From Enterocloster bolteae (GTDB lineage: Bacteria; Bacillota; Clostridia; Lachnospirales; Lachnospiraceae): a DNA stretch of 48,911 nucleotides. Under the pieces are notes generated by a model. It ran no database searches, was not told the DNA's origin, and saw only the letters and a list, made by a program, of their open reading frames with translations. Below are positions 27,288 through 35,923 of this stretch, in pieces. Position 1 is the stretch's first letter. The number at the start of each line of letters is the position of its first letter. The DNA lies in the NCBI GenBank assembly GCA_021772025.1, contig JAETNT010000029.1, forward strand, positions 1-48,911, read 5' to 3'. The position numbers and the translations under genes are program-made.

Positions 27288-28733
27288 TCATATACCAATA
27301 ACCAAAAGCTTTTTTGCTTCATGAATTCCCTGTGAAATCATAATTTCTATTGTAAAATGAAACTCCCCGGCCATTAGCTCCTCTAATTTCATGGAAAAAC
27401 CAGCGGCATCTTTTTCGGCCAGGAAAAGGTCAAATTCCTCAAAACAGGAAAGATAGTAGTGGATTCTGCCCTCATCCGTTTTCCATATGTCTTTCAGGGA
27501 ATATCCCCAAAAGAGCAGCTGAAGCAGCTCTTTGTAGACAGTACGAATGGCCTTATAAGGGGCAAAGCATTTAAGAAGCTCCAGTGTAGCGTAGCCGATT
27601 AATTCATACTGCTGACTATTCTTTAAAGCAGCCAAACGTTTTCTGCATGTTTGCAGGCCGTCCTCTGTCAAGGCCTGTATGGTGCCTTCGGCCACGTCCC
27701 GGCAGGATAAGGTGAGAAACTGCAGGCTCTGCGCCATATCCAGGAGCCGTTTGCGGACGGCAGGGTTTTTAAAGTCGCAGTTTTTTACAATCTCATGTGA
27801 AGGGAGGACTCTTGTGCCAATCCGTTTGGCGGATTTTGTTGCCCCAACGCCGTTTAGCAGGGAAAGCGCCCTGCGGACTGTGCTCACTGAGACCTGTTTC
27901 TCTTGGGACAATTTGTTGAGAGAAGGAAGAAGGGTATCAGCAGGGTACACGCCATTGTTGATTGAAACAAGTAAATCCATAGCCAGCGAATAGCAGATCT
28001 GGGATGCCTTATTATAAGAATTCCACTGAAATGCGACTTCCTGTTCCGGCGGAGGCATCGTGATTTTTTCATCATAAAACCGGCACAGTGCCAGAGACAG
28101 GCTGTCCTGAGAAGCATAAACCAATTCCCGCAGGCAATCCCAGTCCTGTTTTATACAGCAATCCCAAGAACGCGGGAGAAAATCTTTGATTATAAAGGTA
28201 CGCCATGGATTATCCCGCATATTAAAGAATGGGTTTTCACAGAACATGAAAATCTGCCAGACAAGCCGGAAAAGCAGATTGTTCCCTAGCGCGGTGTAAG
28301 CCCGGACAACATGTTCAAACGTGGTTGTCTGGGGCAGTGAATGGCTGTCTTCAAGCTGGCGGAGATTGCCGTAAATCTCAGCAGGAATGTTTTTAAAACC
28401 AATCCATTGGGCATGGCCCAGTAGCGGGCGCAGGGATTTACTTAAATCAATCAGGATGTTTTTCCTCTGCGCATAGAACATCTGAATATTCTGTTCAATT
28501 TCTTCTTTTCCGTAATTCCTGACTACCGTAGTCCCTATATTTGTGGAAATGGTGACCAAGCCATCCCGCTGCAGCTGCTGATAAGCCGCGCGCATCGTAT
28601 CAACGGAGACAAAGAAATCAGCGGCGGCGTTTTCGATGGAAGGCAGAACATCACCAAACCCATAGATTCCAAACTGAATGTGTGTTTTTAAAACACTGTA
28701 GACAACCTGATACCGTTCCATATTGCCTTTCAT
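27288..28733 (-). CDS. regulator with two GntR-type winged helices (paralogue of the gene at 42518)
   Basis: 481 residues from ATG 28731-28733, with GAGGTG six bases upstream; a TTG start at 28757 is less likely. Two GntR-type winged-helix domains are present. The first is at about 6-70 (ERYQVVYSVLKTHIQFGIYGFG, then SVDTMRAAYQQLQRDGLVTI). The second is at about 245-310 (SLAMDLLVSINNGVYPADTLLP, then SVSTVRRALSLLNGVGATKS). Between them lie about 170 residues with no domain that I recognise, and about 170 helical residues follow. GntR proteins normally have one HTH and a ligand-binding C-terminal domain. A second protein of the same build lies beside HHK6. It may respond to, or control, the neighbouring kinase genes; that is inferred from the repeated pairing. 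I see no receiver or phospho-acceptor in it. Confidence 0.8.
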   Translation of the reverse strand: MKGNMERYQVVYSVLKTHIQFGIYGFGDVLPSIENAAADFFVSVDTMRAAYQQLQRDGLVTISTNIGTTVVRNYGKEEIEQNIQMFYAQRKNILIDLSKSLRPLLGHAQWIGFKNIPAEIYGNLRQLEDSHSLPQTTTFEHVVRAYTALGNNLLFRLVWQIFMFCENPFFNMRDNPWRTFIIKDFLPRSWDCCIKQDWDCLRELVYASQDSLSLALCRFYDEKITMPPPEQEVAFQWNSYNKASQICYSLAMDLLVSINNGVYPADTLLPSLNKLSQEKQVSVSTVRRALSLLNGVGATKSAKRIGTRVLPSHEIVKNCDFKNPAVRKRLLDMAQSLQFLTLSCRDVAEGTIQALTEDGLQTCRKRLAALKNSQQYELIGYATLELLKCFAPYKAIRTVYKELLQLLFWGYSLKDIWKTDEGRIHYYLSCFEEFDLFLAEKDAAGFSMKLEELMAGEFHFTIEIMISQGIHEAKKLLVIGI

Positions 28734-28773
28734 GCAGGGCACCTCATTTCGCGTCAATCATTATATGTAAATT

Positions 28774-28782
28774 AGTATAGCA
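28774..28782 (-). promoter_or_regulatory. extended -10 element for the double-GntR gene
   Basis: On the reverse strand the sequence reads TGCTATACT about 40 bases before the start, an extended -10 box. No good -35 box is seen, as is usual for this promoter type. Confidence 0.35.
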
Positions 28783-28847
28783 TGAAAAGGAGTGGTTATC
28801 TACAGAATGTGAGAATTGTTTCTAAACCATATGTGCAAAGAATAGAT

Positions 28848-28862
28848 GGGGGTGTCGCAAAA
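28848..28862 (+). repeat. left terminal inverted repeat of the IS remnant
   Basis: GGGGGTGTCGCAAAA, identical in reverse complement to 29621-29635. Confidence 0.85.
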
Positions 28863-28980
28863 GTAGATAAATAATCTACTGGAGCAACAGCTCCTTTTCT
28901 GTATAAAAACAGAAAAGCAGGCTCCGAAGAGTCCGCCATCCGTGGTATAATTAAGTACGCGAATAAATAATTACACTACT

Positions 28981-29479
28981 AAAGATTATACCGAACTTGG
29001 CCGCACGTATCAACTGGTTTTGCCATTAAGTTTGGAAGGGCTGGTTCCGAACGATGATTTGGTCTGACTGCTGAGCCACGAATTGGAGGATTTAGACTAT
29101 ACAAAGCTTTATCAGGCCTACCAACTTCATGTGGTTGTTAGCCGGACAAAAAGCGCCGGATCACAGTACCATTGCCCGGTTCCGTTCCGGTTTCTGGGTT
29201 TTAACTATCCGAGTGTTACCGCTGATTCAGGATATGAAAGTGAAGAAGGGTACAGCTATCTGCGGGAGGAGGGGCAGCAGCCATACATCAAACCTCAAAC
29301 CTATGAAAAATGGAAAAAAGGAGTTTTAAAAGGAACTGCGGGTGATCTGCCTGAAAAAGCAGCGCAGCAAAAGTGGGTATGAGTCTGAGGTGACAGTATA
29401 CGAATGTGAGGACTGCACCGGCTGCCCCTACATAGAAAAATCCAGAATGAGCGGACTGGAAGCTATTTGTTTGATCTAA
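28981..29479 (+). pseudogene. IS1182-family transposase remnant
   Basis: Pieces of one transposase occur in shifting frames. KDYTELGRTYQLVLPLSLEG is followed by an in-frame TGA (29065-29067), then HELEDLDYTKLYQAYQ. A frame change near 29130 gives MWLLAGQKAPDHSTIARFR. A deletion then joins to ADSGYESEEGYSYLREEG and IKPQTYEKWKK. A last frame change gives YECEDCTGCPYIEKSRMSG. The order and motifs (DHSTIARFR, ADSGYESEENY-like, CxxCxxCPY) are those of IS1182 transposases. The catalytic core is incomplete, so it is not active. Confidence 0.8.
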
Positions 29480-29531
29480 AAGCGAGTGCATAAATACAAG
29501 AAAAGCCGTATGCTTATTAAAGTATACCCAA

Positions 29532-29576
29532 AATCAGGAGAAAGTCGATCGAAAATGATTTTCTCCTGATTTTTTT
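29532..29576 (+). terminator. rho-independent terminator inside the IS remnant
   Basis: A 12-base perfect stem AATCAGGAGAAA (29532-29543) and TTTCTCCTGATT (29560-29571), followed by a T run to 29576. It would end transposase transcription on the plus strand. Confidence 0.75.
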
Positions 29577-29620
29577 CTATATACAGAGCGAGGGTGCCGC
29601 TCAATCATCTATTTTGATGA

Positions 29621-29635
29621 TTTTGCGACACCCCC
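29621..29635 (-). repeat. right terminal inverted repeat of the IS remnant
   Basis: TTTTGCGACACCCCC, the reverse complement of 28848-28862. The repeat ends 13 bases before the GntP stop codon. Confidence 0.85.
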
Positions 29636-29648
29636 CACTTACATAATA

Positions 29649-31007
29649 TTACCCAATTGCACCTGGAAGTACCAGTGCAAATAAAAGGGTTAATATCATA
29701 ATGGAGACAGACATGATGATTTGTGCTACAGTGTAAGTTTTCAAACCGCCGGTTACGGTAAATCCCGATAAATTACTTACGACCCAGAAACCGCTGTCAT
29801 TGACATGTCCCACACTGATTCCTCCCGCCAGTGCGGCCAGTGCGATATAGACAGGGTGGATGGACACGCTGGGAGCAATGGTCGCCATGATTGTCATGGC
29901 GGTAATACCGGCTACTGTACCGGAACCTTGGGCAATACGGAATATGCAGCCGATAAAATAAGCCAGGAACAATACCTTTATTACGGAACCGCTATTGATG
30001 CTCAATGTTGTGACCAGGGCATTTCCGATGTCAGTGGCTGAGATGATGGAACCGAATGAACCTCCGGCTCCAGTTATGAGCAGAACAATACCGGCTTGCT
30101 TTAATGCCTCTCCTGCGGATGCCTCAACCTTGTCCCGTCCCAGATACTTGTAACCAATCAGATAGGAACAGAGTGTTCCCAACAGGATAGCAATGATCTT
30201 ATTGCCGAGGAATTGGGCTACCATAGGTGTCTCGTCATAGATGGCGTCAGCCCCTGTGCCTGTAAGGATACATACAACAGGAATCAGTATGGGAAGAAAG
30301 GATACCAGGAAAGAGGGCTGCTTATCTGATTCTAATTCTTTTTCTTCGCTGAACAATTCCGCGTTGGGGTTCATATCCTTTTCAGGTTTAAAAAAGCCGG
30401 TATCATGTATTTTTGTATAGATAAATACGGAAACAACCGTTGCGATAGCTCCGATAATCAGGCCCATGATTACCATGGTTCCCAGATTGAAATGCAGCAG
30501 ATCCGCTGCAGCCAGAGGGTTGGGGGTAGGAGGCACCAGAGTCTGCGCAATGCCGTCTCCGATGGTGAGAGCGCCTACTACATAGGCCAGAGGTTTGTTC
30601 ACCTCTTTGGCAACTGCAATGCCAATGGGGATCAGTATGATAAAGGTTACATCGAAGAATACGGGAATAGCCAGTATGAATCCGGCTATTGCCACGGCAT
30701 ACAGTACAAATTTATTGGGAACAGAATGTACAATGGTTTTTGCAATTACCTTAGCAGCTCCGGTATCGCTCATGAGCTGTCCCAGAATCACTCCAAAGCC
30801 GATAGGCAGTCCTATGCTGGCCATCATATTGCCAAAACCAGAGGCAATCGTGTCAATGGATGTGACAAAACCCAATCCGCAGGATACGCCCATATAGATA
30901 CTGGCAATGACTAAGCTGATAGCGGGATTCAGTTTGGGTATAAGTATAAGCGCAATCATCAGAGCGATTGCAACGATTAAGTTAACGACAAGTAATGTAC
31001 CTGACAT
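29649..31007 (-). CDS. GntP-family gluconate-type proton symporter
   Basis: 452 residues from ATG 31005-31007, five bases after GGAGGAGG; the longer frame to 31022 lacks a site. The protein is hydrophobic throughout, with about 12 membrane segments, and has the family signatures GFGVILGQLMSDTGAA, IPVFFDVTFIILIPI, LTIGDGIAQTLVPPTPNP near residues 150-170, and GSGTVAGITAMT with GHVNDSGFWVVSNLSG toward the C-terminus. GntP proteins import gluconate and related sugar acids with protons. It is the last gene of the reverse arm after the dehydratase and the LarA-like enzyme, so the substrate is probably an aldonate or a related hydroxy acid. The gap to the LarA-like gene is about 80 bases. It has no IS damage although the IS end lies only 13 bases away. 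Confidence 0.92.
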   Translation of the reverse strand: MSGTLLVVNLIVAIALMIALILIPKLNPAISLVIASIYMGVSCGLGFVTSIDTIASGFGNMMASIGLPIGFGVILGQLMSDTGAAKVIAKTIVHSVPNKFVLYAVAIAGFILAIPVFFDVTFIILIPIGIAVAKEVNKPLAYVVGALTIGDGIAQTLVPPTPNPLAAADLLHFNLGTMVIMGLIIGAIATVVSVFIYTKIHDTGFFKPEKDMNPNAELFSEEKELESDKQPSFLVSFLPILIPVVCILTGTGADAIYDETPMVAQFLGNKIIAILLGTLCSYLIGYKYLGRDKVEASAGEALKQAGIVLLITGAGGSFGSIISATDIGNALVTTLSINSGSVIKVLFLAYFIGCIFRIAQGSGTVAGITAMTIMATIAPSVSIHPVYIALAALAGGISVGHVNDSGFWVVSNLSGFTVTGGLKTYTVAQIIMSVSIMILTLLFALVLPGAIG

Positions 31008-31088
31008 AATATCCTCCTCCAATAGATGTTGATTTTATATGTGGACCGCACCTATCCACGGTACGGTTCATTATCTGAATAAAAACAA

Positions 31089-32387
31089 TTACCAAAGATT
31101 TCCCTCTTCGTTAAAAACCCAGTCTTTCGGCGGGCCGGATACGATTACATGGTTTGATTCTTCCGCTTCCTTTAACATAGCCTCAGATATGTAAATCTCC
31201 TCTAAGTTCATCGTATCTTTTATTCTCACCACTCTCGGATGTTCGCGGTCAATATAATTGCAGGTGCGCAGGGCAATCTGTATACATGTTTTGTCAGAAT
31301 GGGTAAACAGCGGTATTTTAGGTGTGCAGAGCACTGTGGATGTCACCACATTTGGATATGTACAGTCCACATCAATTTTATCCACCAGCCGTTTGGTTGT
31401 TACGTCTGCAAGCCCCAGTCCGTTGCAGTTTCCATGTGTCTCATCTGTCAGATCCAGAACCGCAATGTGCTGGATTTTAATGCCCTCGTTAATATAAGGA
31501 ACAGCAAACCGTCCTGTTATGTTGGGGTCCATGCCATCTCCGCTGATATCTTTGCCAATCCGGTCCACCACCAGAACGTCGATGTTGTCAAAATAAATCT
31601 TTCCCAGCCTCTGTTTGGAGGCAATTAGCAGTTTGGGCTCCTCTTCATATATTTCTTCCTTCAGCATACCTTTGATGATACAGGTCTGGTCAAAGGCATT
31701 CTCCACCAAAGCCAGAGCTCCGATTACAGGCGCATGTTCCAAAACGACCTTTCCAATGACAGGAAGCATGGTCCCAAGTTCGCAGAAGCCGTTGCGATGG
31801 ACTGTCTCAGCTCCTTTTTGTTTCCCAAGACCAATAACAGCCATCTTCATGATGCCGCTCTCGTAGGGACCCCTGAAGGCCGTATGGGCTTTTACACGTC
31901 CGCATAGTATGATGGCGTCAGCCTCATATGCGTATCGGTCTACATAGACCGGCATACCGTCAGGTGTCTCGCCAACCTGAACCACTTCCATGGTAGCCTT
32001 GATAGGGCATCCCATAGTGTCCTCTGTAACATGGTAACTGGCCAGTATTTCACGCTGCCCCTGGGCAGTGGCTCCTCCATGACTTCCCATAGCCGGGAAT
32101 ATGAAGGGACTTCCGCCGCATTCCTTCACAAAATCCACAATGGCCCGGATGATTACTGCTATATTGGCAACTCCGCGGCTTCCGCAGGTTATGGCAACAC
32201 TTGCGCCTGGTTTGATTCGGGCCCTCAGTTCCTCACGATCAAGTTCACTGCGTACAATTCCCGGAATCTCATTAATATCAATATGGCTATGGTCCAGAAG
32301 CTGTTTGACTTTTACCATTTTTGGAAGTCTTACACTGGAAGCCAGTTCTGTTATTATATTTCCTTCTTTTTTAGTCTCTAATGCCAT
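31089..32387 (-). CDS. LarA-like (DUF2088) nickel-dependent racemase/epimerase family protein
   Basis: 432 residues from ATG 32385-32387, behind AGGAGGAGG. The N-terminal half is of the LarA/DUF2088 type: IKPGASVAITCGSRGVANI, then FIFPAMGSHGGATAQGQREIL (His near 103), and IILCGRVKAHTAFRGPYESG followed by IMKMAVIGLGKQKGAETVHR, which holds His and Lys residues like those that bind or anchor the nickel-pincer cofactor in LarA. Other members of this superfamily are known to racemise or epimerise alpha-hydroxy acids, including sugar acids. Here it lies between a UxaA-type dehydratase and GntP, so C2 epimerisation of an aldonate is a reasonable guess. No cofactor maturation genes (larB, larC, larE) are in the window. 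A dehydrogenase or other activity cannot be excluded. Confidence 0.7.
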   Translation of the reverse strand: MALETKKEGNIITELASSVRLPKMVKVKQLLDHSHIDINEIPGIVRSELDREELRARIKPGASVAITCGSRGVANIAVIIRAIVDFVKECGGSPFIFPAMGSHGGATAQGQREILASYHVTEDTMGCPIKATMEVVQVGETPDGMPVYVDRYAYEADAIILCGRVKAHTAFRGPYESGIMKMAVIGLGKQKGAETVHRNGFCELGTMLPVIGKVVLEHAPVIGALALVENAFDQTCIIKGMLKEEIYEEEPKLLIASKQRLGKIYFDNIDVLVVDRIGKDISGDGMDPNITGRFAVPYINEGIKIQHIAVLDLTDETHGNCNGLGLADVTTKRLVDKIDVDCTYPNVVTSTVLCTPKIPLFTHSDKTCIQIALRTCNYIDREHPRVVRIKDTMNLEEIYISEAMLKEAEESNHVIVSGPPKDWVFNEEGNLW

Positions 32388-32405
32388 AAGTGCCTCCTCC
32401 TGGTG

Positions 32406-33899
32406 TTAAAGCAGTACACCGTTTTTGAAAATCATGATTTCTCTGTATCCGTAGATTTCATTTTTTGTATGTTGGCCGGATGCCGTTTGTATCATCAGGT
32501 CCCAAAGCTCATGGGCTGCATCATCAAACGTTTTTCCGTCCAGTATGGTTCCGGCGTTGTAATCTATCCACCTCTCCTTGCGCTCATAAAGAACATTGTT
32601 GGAGGCTATTTTTATGGTAGGAATAGCTGCGCCCAAGGGATTGCCCCTGCCGGTGGTGAAGAACAGGATTTGGGCTCCGCAGGAGAGCAGGTCCGTTATG
32701 GATACACTGTCATTTCCGGGACCGGTCATAAGGTTCAGACCTGGTTTTATACAACGCTCCCCATATTGCAGAGTACCTGTCACCATGGCCTTGCCGCCTT
32801 TTTGTATACAGCCCAGGGATTTTTCTTCCAGCGTGGTAATACCGCCCCTTTTATTCCCGGGAGAAGGATTCTCATAAACAGGCTGGCCGTAATCCAGATA
32901 ATATTGTTTGAATCCATTGATTAGTTCCACTACCTGATGAAATGTTTTGTCTGAGTCGGAGCGGTTCATCAGAATGGTCTCAGCGCCAAACATCTCAGGA
33001 ACCTCGGTCAGGACAGCGCTTCCGTCCAATGCGGTAATGCAGTCGGCAATGCGTCCGCAGAGGGGATTGGCTGTCACTCCTGAGAACGCGTCGGAACCGC
33101 CGCATTTAAAAGCGATTTTTAGTTTGCTCACAGGTACATCCTCGCGTTGGTCCTGGCTTAGTTCCTGGGCAAGCTCACGAATCAGCTCCATACCATACTC
33201 AAGTTCGTCCCCTTCCACATCCTGAGTCACCATCATTTTAACACGGCTCTCATCAATTTCTCCTAAAACAGGAAGAAAATGTTCTAAATCATTATTTTCG
33301 CATCCCAAGCTTACCAACAGTACGCCTCCTGCATTGGGATGATGGACAATGCTGGCCAGGATTTTTTGTGTTGTTTCAAAATCATCACCGAGCTGGGAAC
33401 ACCCTGCGTTGTGGGGATAGGCATAAATGCCGTCACAGAGTTCCCCGCATTCCCTGGCCGCCATGTCGGCCAGCATCCGTACCGTTGTATTGACGCATGA
33501 TACAGTGGGGATGATCCAAATCTCGTTTCGTATACCCACGTTTCCATCCTTGCGGACGTATCCGCGAAATGTACGTGAAATACCGGAAACATTGGCCGGG
33601 CGGGGGATATCAGGCTCATAAGTGTAGGTGAGCATGCCTTTCAGGTTAGTTGCAAGGTTATGACTGTGTACCCATGAGCCCTTTTTGATGGGACAGGAGG
33701 CATGTCCGATGGCATATCCGTATTTAATAACCGCTTCCTCTGCTTCTATATCTCTGAGAGCGATTTTGTGTCCGAAGGGGATGTCCTCCTGGGCGGTAAC
33801 CTCAGTCTGGCCGGCTATAACGGTCTGTCCCCTTTTTATGGACTCTACCGCCACAGCAACATTGTCATGTTCCTCGATTTTTATGAGTTTTCTCTCCAT
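32406..33899 (-). CDS. uxaA: UxaA-family (altronate-type) sugar-acid dehydratase
   Basis: 497 residues from ATG 33897-33899, behind AAAGGAG. The N-terminal SAF-type domain (residues about 1-100) contains VAVAVESIKRGQTV, IPFGHKIALRDI and GYAIGHASCPIKKGSWVHSHNL. The large UxaA catalytic domain follows: FRGYVRKDGNVGIRNEIWIIPTVSCVN, HNAGCSQLGDD, LVSLGCENNDLE, KIAFKCGGSDAFSGVTANPL, TGPGNDSVSITDLLSCGAQI and FTTGRGNPLG. The cysteines and histidines in these motifs are those that bind iron or manganese in altronate and galactarate dehydratases. The product would be a 2-keto-3-deoxy sugar acid, the substrate type of the DgoK-like kinase on the forward arm. The exact substrate may be altronate or another hexonate. 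It is the promoter-proximal gene of the reverse arm, 24 bases from a 28-base palindrome. Confidence 0.88.
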   Translation of the reverse strand: MERKLIKIEEHDNVAVAVESIKRGQTVIAGQTEVTAQEDIPFGHKIALRDIEAEEAVIKYGYAIGHASCPIKKGSWVHSHNLATNLKGMLTYTYEPDIPRPANVSGISRTFRGYVRKDGNVGIRNEIWIIPTVSCVNTTVRMLADMAARECGELCDGIYAYPHNAGCSQLGDDFETTQKILASIVHHPNAGGVLLVSLGCENNDLEHFLPVLGEIDESRVKMMVTQDVEGDELEYGMELIRELAQELSQDQREDVPVSKLKIAFKCGGSDAFSGVTANPLCGRIADCITALDGSAVLTEVPEMFGAETILMNRSDSDKTFHQVVELINGFKQYYLDYGQPVYENPSPGNKRGGITTLEEKSLGCIQKGGKAMVTGTLQYGERCIKPGLNLMTGPGNDSVSITDLLSCGAQILFFTTGRGNPLGAAIPTIKIASNNVLYERKERWIDYNAGTILDGKTFDDAAHELWDLMIQTASGQHTKNEIYGYREIMIFKNGVLL

Positions 33900-33922
33900 T
33901 TGGGAATTCTCCTTTCAATAAT

Positions 33923-33950
33923 ATATATTACAAATATATTTGTAATATAT
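33923..33950. promoter_or_regulatory. 28-base perfect palindrome, probable GntR operator of the reverse arm
   Basis: The core TTACAAATATATTTGTAA (33928-33945) extends perfectly by five more bases on each side. It lies just upstream of the UxaA-family gene. Half of it resembles the TATCACAAATAT elements upstream of the FCD-GntR and kinase genes. Confidence 0.6.
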
Positions 33951-34028
33951 CAGACTCTGCAAAAGTATAGGAGAAACCATCTCTGTGGAATTCTCCTATT
34001 CAAAATTCTGAATTCTGGCAGGCCGCTG

Positions 34029-34664
34029 TTAATAGTAGTATTCAAAGGCTTCCTGCTTGGCAGTGAGAATATGTTCTCTTACTGCGTTCTCCAGCTGGCT
34101 CTCGTCTCTGAGTCGGAGAGCCTCCAGGATGGCAAGATGCTCATTGATGGACCTCTGGTAATTCATGTTGCGTTGGGATGTAAGGATACGGATTCTGTGG
34201 TTATGGTCATTTACCACCCGGAACATGTCCTTCAGCATAAAGTTATTGGTATGGCTAGTCAGGGTATTGTGAAGTTCCCGGTCCAACTCAATGTAATAAT
34301 CCCGCTGCTGTTCGCCCTCCTTTTCATGAAATGTTGTGGAGAAGGAGGTGTACATATGATCAATCCATTCATTGACAATGTAGCGGCAGGCTGAACGGGC
34401 AATAAACGGTTCGTTCAGCAGTCTGACTTCATAGATGGAGTAGATCAAATCCAGTGTAATGTCACTGACAAGCGTGCCACGCCTTGGATAAATCATCACA
34501 AAGTGTTCTTTCTCCAGCTTTTGTATGGCCTCGCGGATAGGGGTTCTGCTGACTCCCAGTTCCTTTTGGAGCTGTTCTTCCGAAACATCACTAAGAGGAG
34601 GCATCTGTCCGGATATAATTCTATTTTTTAGTTCCTGATATGCATAGTCTGATTTGTTTTCCAA
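34029..34664 (-). CDS. FadR/FCD-type GntR transcriptional regulator
   Basis: About 211 residues. I start at TTG 34662-34664 because AAAGGAGAGG lies just upstream; the frame extends to ATG 34703 without a site. The N-terminal winged helix reads ENKSDYAYQELKNRIISGQ, with the recognition helix in LGVSRTPIREAIQKLEKE and wing IYPRRGTLVSDI. The C-terminal FCD domain is all-helical with the metal-binding type motif ELDRELHNTL and NDHNHRIR. Proteins of this type usually repress uronate or aldonate catabolic genes and release DNA on binding a pathway acid. Its gene lies between the two arms of the locus, and AT-rich repeats flank it on both sides. It ends 130 bases downstream of the UxaA start region, and the stretch between holds the palindrome. 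Confidence 0.88.
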   Translation of the reverse strand: MENKSDYAYQELKNRIISGQMPPLSDVSEEQLQKELGVSRTPIREAIQKLEKEHFVMIYPRRGTLVSDITLDLIYSIYEVRLLNEPFIARSACRYIVNEWIDHMYTSFSTTFHEKEGEQQRDYYIELDRELHNTLTSHTNNFMLKDMFRVVNDHNHRIRILTSQRNMNYQRSINEHLAILEALRLRDESQLENAVREHILTAKQEAFEYYY

Positions 34665-34693
34665 CGTCCTCTCCTTTCTGCTGGTATATGGGA

Positions 34694-34710
34694 AATATAT
34701 CACAAATATT
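34694..34710. promoter_or_regulatory. candidate FCD-GntR operator upstream of its own gene
   Basis: AATATATCACAAATATT, close to half of the palindrome at 33923-33950, about 30 bases before the regulator start on the reverse strand. This fits autoregulation. Confidence 0.4.
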
Positions 34711-34832
34711 TAAAAAACACAATATTTCTTTGCGGTTTCTTTGAAAATTGTAAAGTATGCACATTTTTTAAATGGTTTTTTTGTGAGATTTTAAATATGG
34801 AAGAATTGTGCGCGGAATGGTATTATAGAATT

Positions 34833-34853
34833 AATATATCACAAATATATCAC
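34833..34853. promoter_or_regulatory. candidate FCD-GntR operator upstream of the DgoK-type kinase
   Basis: AATATATCAC occurs twice, at 34833-34842 and 34844-34853, with an 11-base period (one helical turn). It lies about 60 bases before the kinase start, near where the promoter should be. Confidence 0.45.
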
Positions 34854-34911
34854 TAATATTTTATCGACCCATTCAGTATTTTAATTTATGCACAAGGAGG
34901 CAGCAGTACAT

Positions 34912-35910
34912 ATGGAACACTATCTGATTACCATTGACAGCGGAACAACGAACACCCGAGTTGCTCTGTGGAACCAAAAGAAGGCATGCGTGGATATTTA
35001 TAAGAGCGAAATTGGAGTCAGAGTCACAGCTGTAGAGGGTAACAATAAAAGGCTGGCCGGAGCCATACGTGAAGGCATCCAGACATTATTAAATAGAAAT
35101 AATCTGACAATCCATCAGATTGCATCTGTTTATGCATCCGGTATGATTACTTCCAATGTAGGACTTACAGAGGTTCCGCATATAGAGGCTCCTGCAGGAT
35201 TAGAGGATTTTGCGGCAGCGGTGAGAGCTGTGCTCATTCCGGAGGTGTTTGAACTCCCCATTCACTTCATCCCGGGCCTGAAAAATTCCAATGCTGTGGA
35301 TATGGATACCCTGGAATCCATGGATATTATGAGAGGGGAGGAGACAGAGGCACTGGCTTTGCTATCTCTTATCACGGTAAAAGGGGCTGTCCTTCTCGCG
35401 CTGCCCGGTTCGCACAATAAGTTCGTGACTACGGATCGGTCTGGGAGACTGACGGGGTGTCTGACCACCTTGTCCGGCGAGCTGCTGTCAGCCATCACCA
35501 ATCATACCATTATAGCGGATGCGGTTAACCATTCCTTTGCTTCTGCTCATTATAACTGGGAAATGGTGCTGAAGGGCTTTAAGACAGCCCGGGATACCAG
35601 TCTGACCAGGGCGGTATTTACAACCCGTATTCTGAACCAATGTCTGTCCGCATCTCCAAAAGATTGCGCCGGTTACCTGCTGGGAGCAGTGCTTTCTTCT
35701 GATATAAGTGCTGTTAAAAAGAGCAGCGCGCTCATGCTGAGCCCGGACATGCAGGTGGTAGTGGCCGGGAAGGAACCTCTTAGGAGCGCCTTGACCAGGC
35801 TGTTTGAGGAAGATGGTTCATTCTCTGATGTGTCAGGGTATGATTCAGGAGAATTGCTGCTCTCCGGATACGGGGCGCTGCTTATAGCTGTTTATAATGG
35901 AGATTTTTAG
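34912..35910 (+). CDS. dgoK: 2-dehydro-3-deoxygalactonokinase family sugar-acid kinase
   Basis: 332 residues from ATG 34912 (MEHYLITIDSG); AAGGAGG lies 11 bases upstream. ATG 34888 is in frame but lies before the site. It has the DgoK-type ASKHA layout: phosphate-1 motif ITIDSGTTNTRVALW, then VTAVEGNNKRLAGAIREGIQ, YASGMITSNVGLTEVPHIEAPAG, IPGLKNSN, MDIMRGEETEALALL, VLLALPGSHNKFV, and LSGELLSAITNHTI. These are family hallmarks, so the call is firm at family level. It phosphorylates a 2-keto-3-deoxy sugar acid at O6, feeding the aldolase encoded 13 bases downstream. The C4 configuration of the substrate cannot be judged from sequence. Confidence 0.9.
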   Translation: MEHYLITIDSGTTNTRVALWNQKKACVDIYKSEIGVRVTAVEGNNKRLAGAIREGIQTLLNRNNLTIHQIASVYASGMITSNVGLTEVPHIEAPAGLEDFAAAVRAVLIPEVFELPIHFIPGLKNSNAVDMDTLESMDIMRGEETEALALLSLITVKGAVLLALPGSHNKFVTTDRSGRLTGCLTTLSGELLSAITNHTIIADAVNHSFASAHYNWEMVLKGFKTARDTSLTRAVFTTRILNQCLSASPKDCAGYLLGAVLSSDISAVKKSSALMLSPDMQVVVAGKEPLRSALTRLFEEDGSFSDVSGYDSGELLLSGYGALLIAVYNGDF

Positions 35911-35923
35911 GGAGGATAGGATA

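Larger units (their letters stand above)
28848..29636 (+). mobile_element. decayed IS1182-family insertion sequence
   Basis: A segment of about 790 bases bounded by perfect 15-base inverted repeats: GGGGGTGTCGCAAAA at 28848-28862 and its complement at 29621-29635. Inside are fragments of a DDE transposase in several frames. Just inside each end is a further palindrome: AGTAGAT-AAATA-ATCTACT at the left, and ATCATC-TATTTT-GATGAT at the right. A full-length member would be roughly twice as long, so a large part of the interior is lost. I see no convincing target-site duplication. It separates the sensory island from the sugar-acid locus. Confidence 0.8.

Noticed and set aside
29083..29382. 99-codon frame read as an independent gene
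   Set aside because: It is one fragment of the broken IS1182 transposase; the pieces before and after lie in other frames.
30405..30914. 169-codon forward frame inside the GntP gene
   Set aside because: It is antisense to a well-conserved transporter, and its composition (many H, N, G, Y) is typical of a shadow frame.
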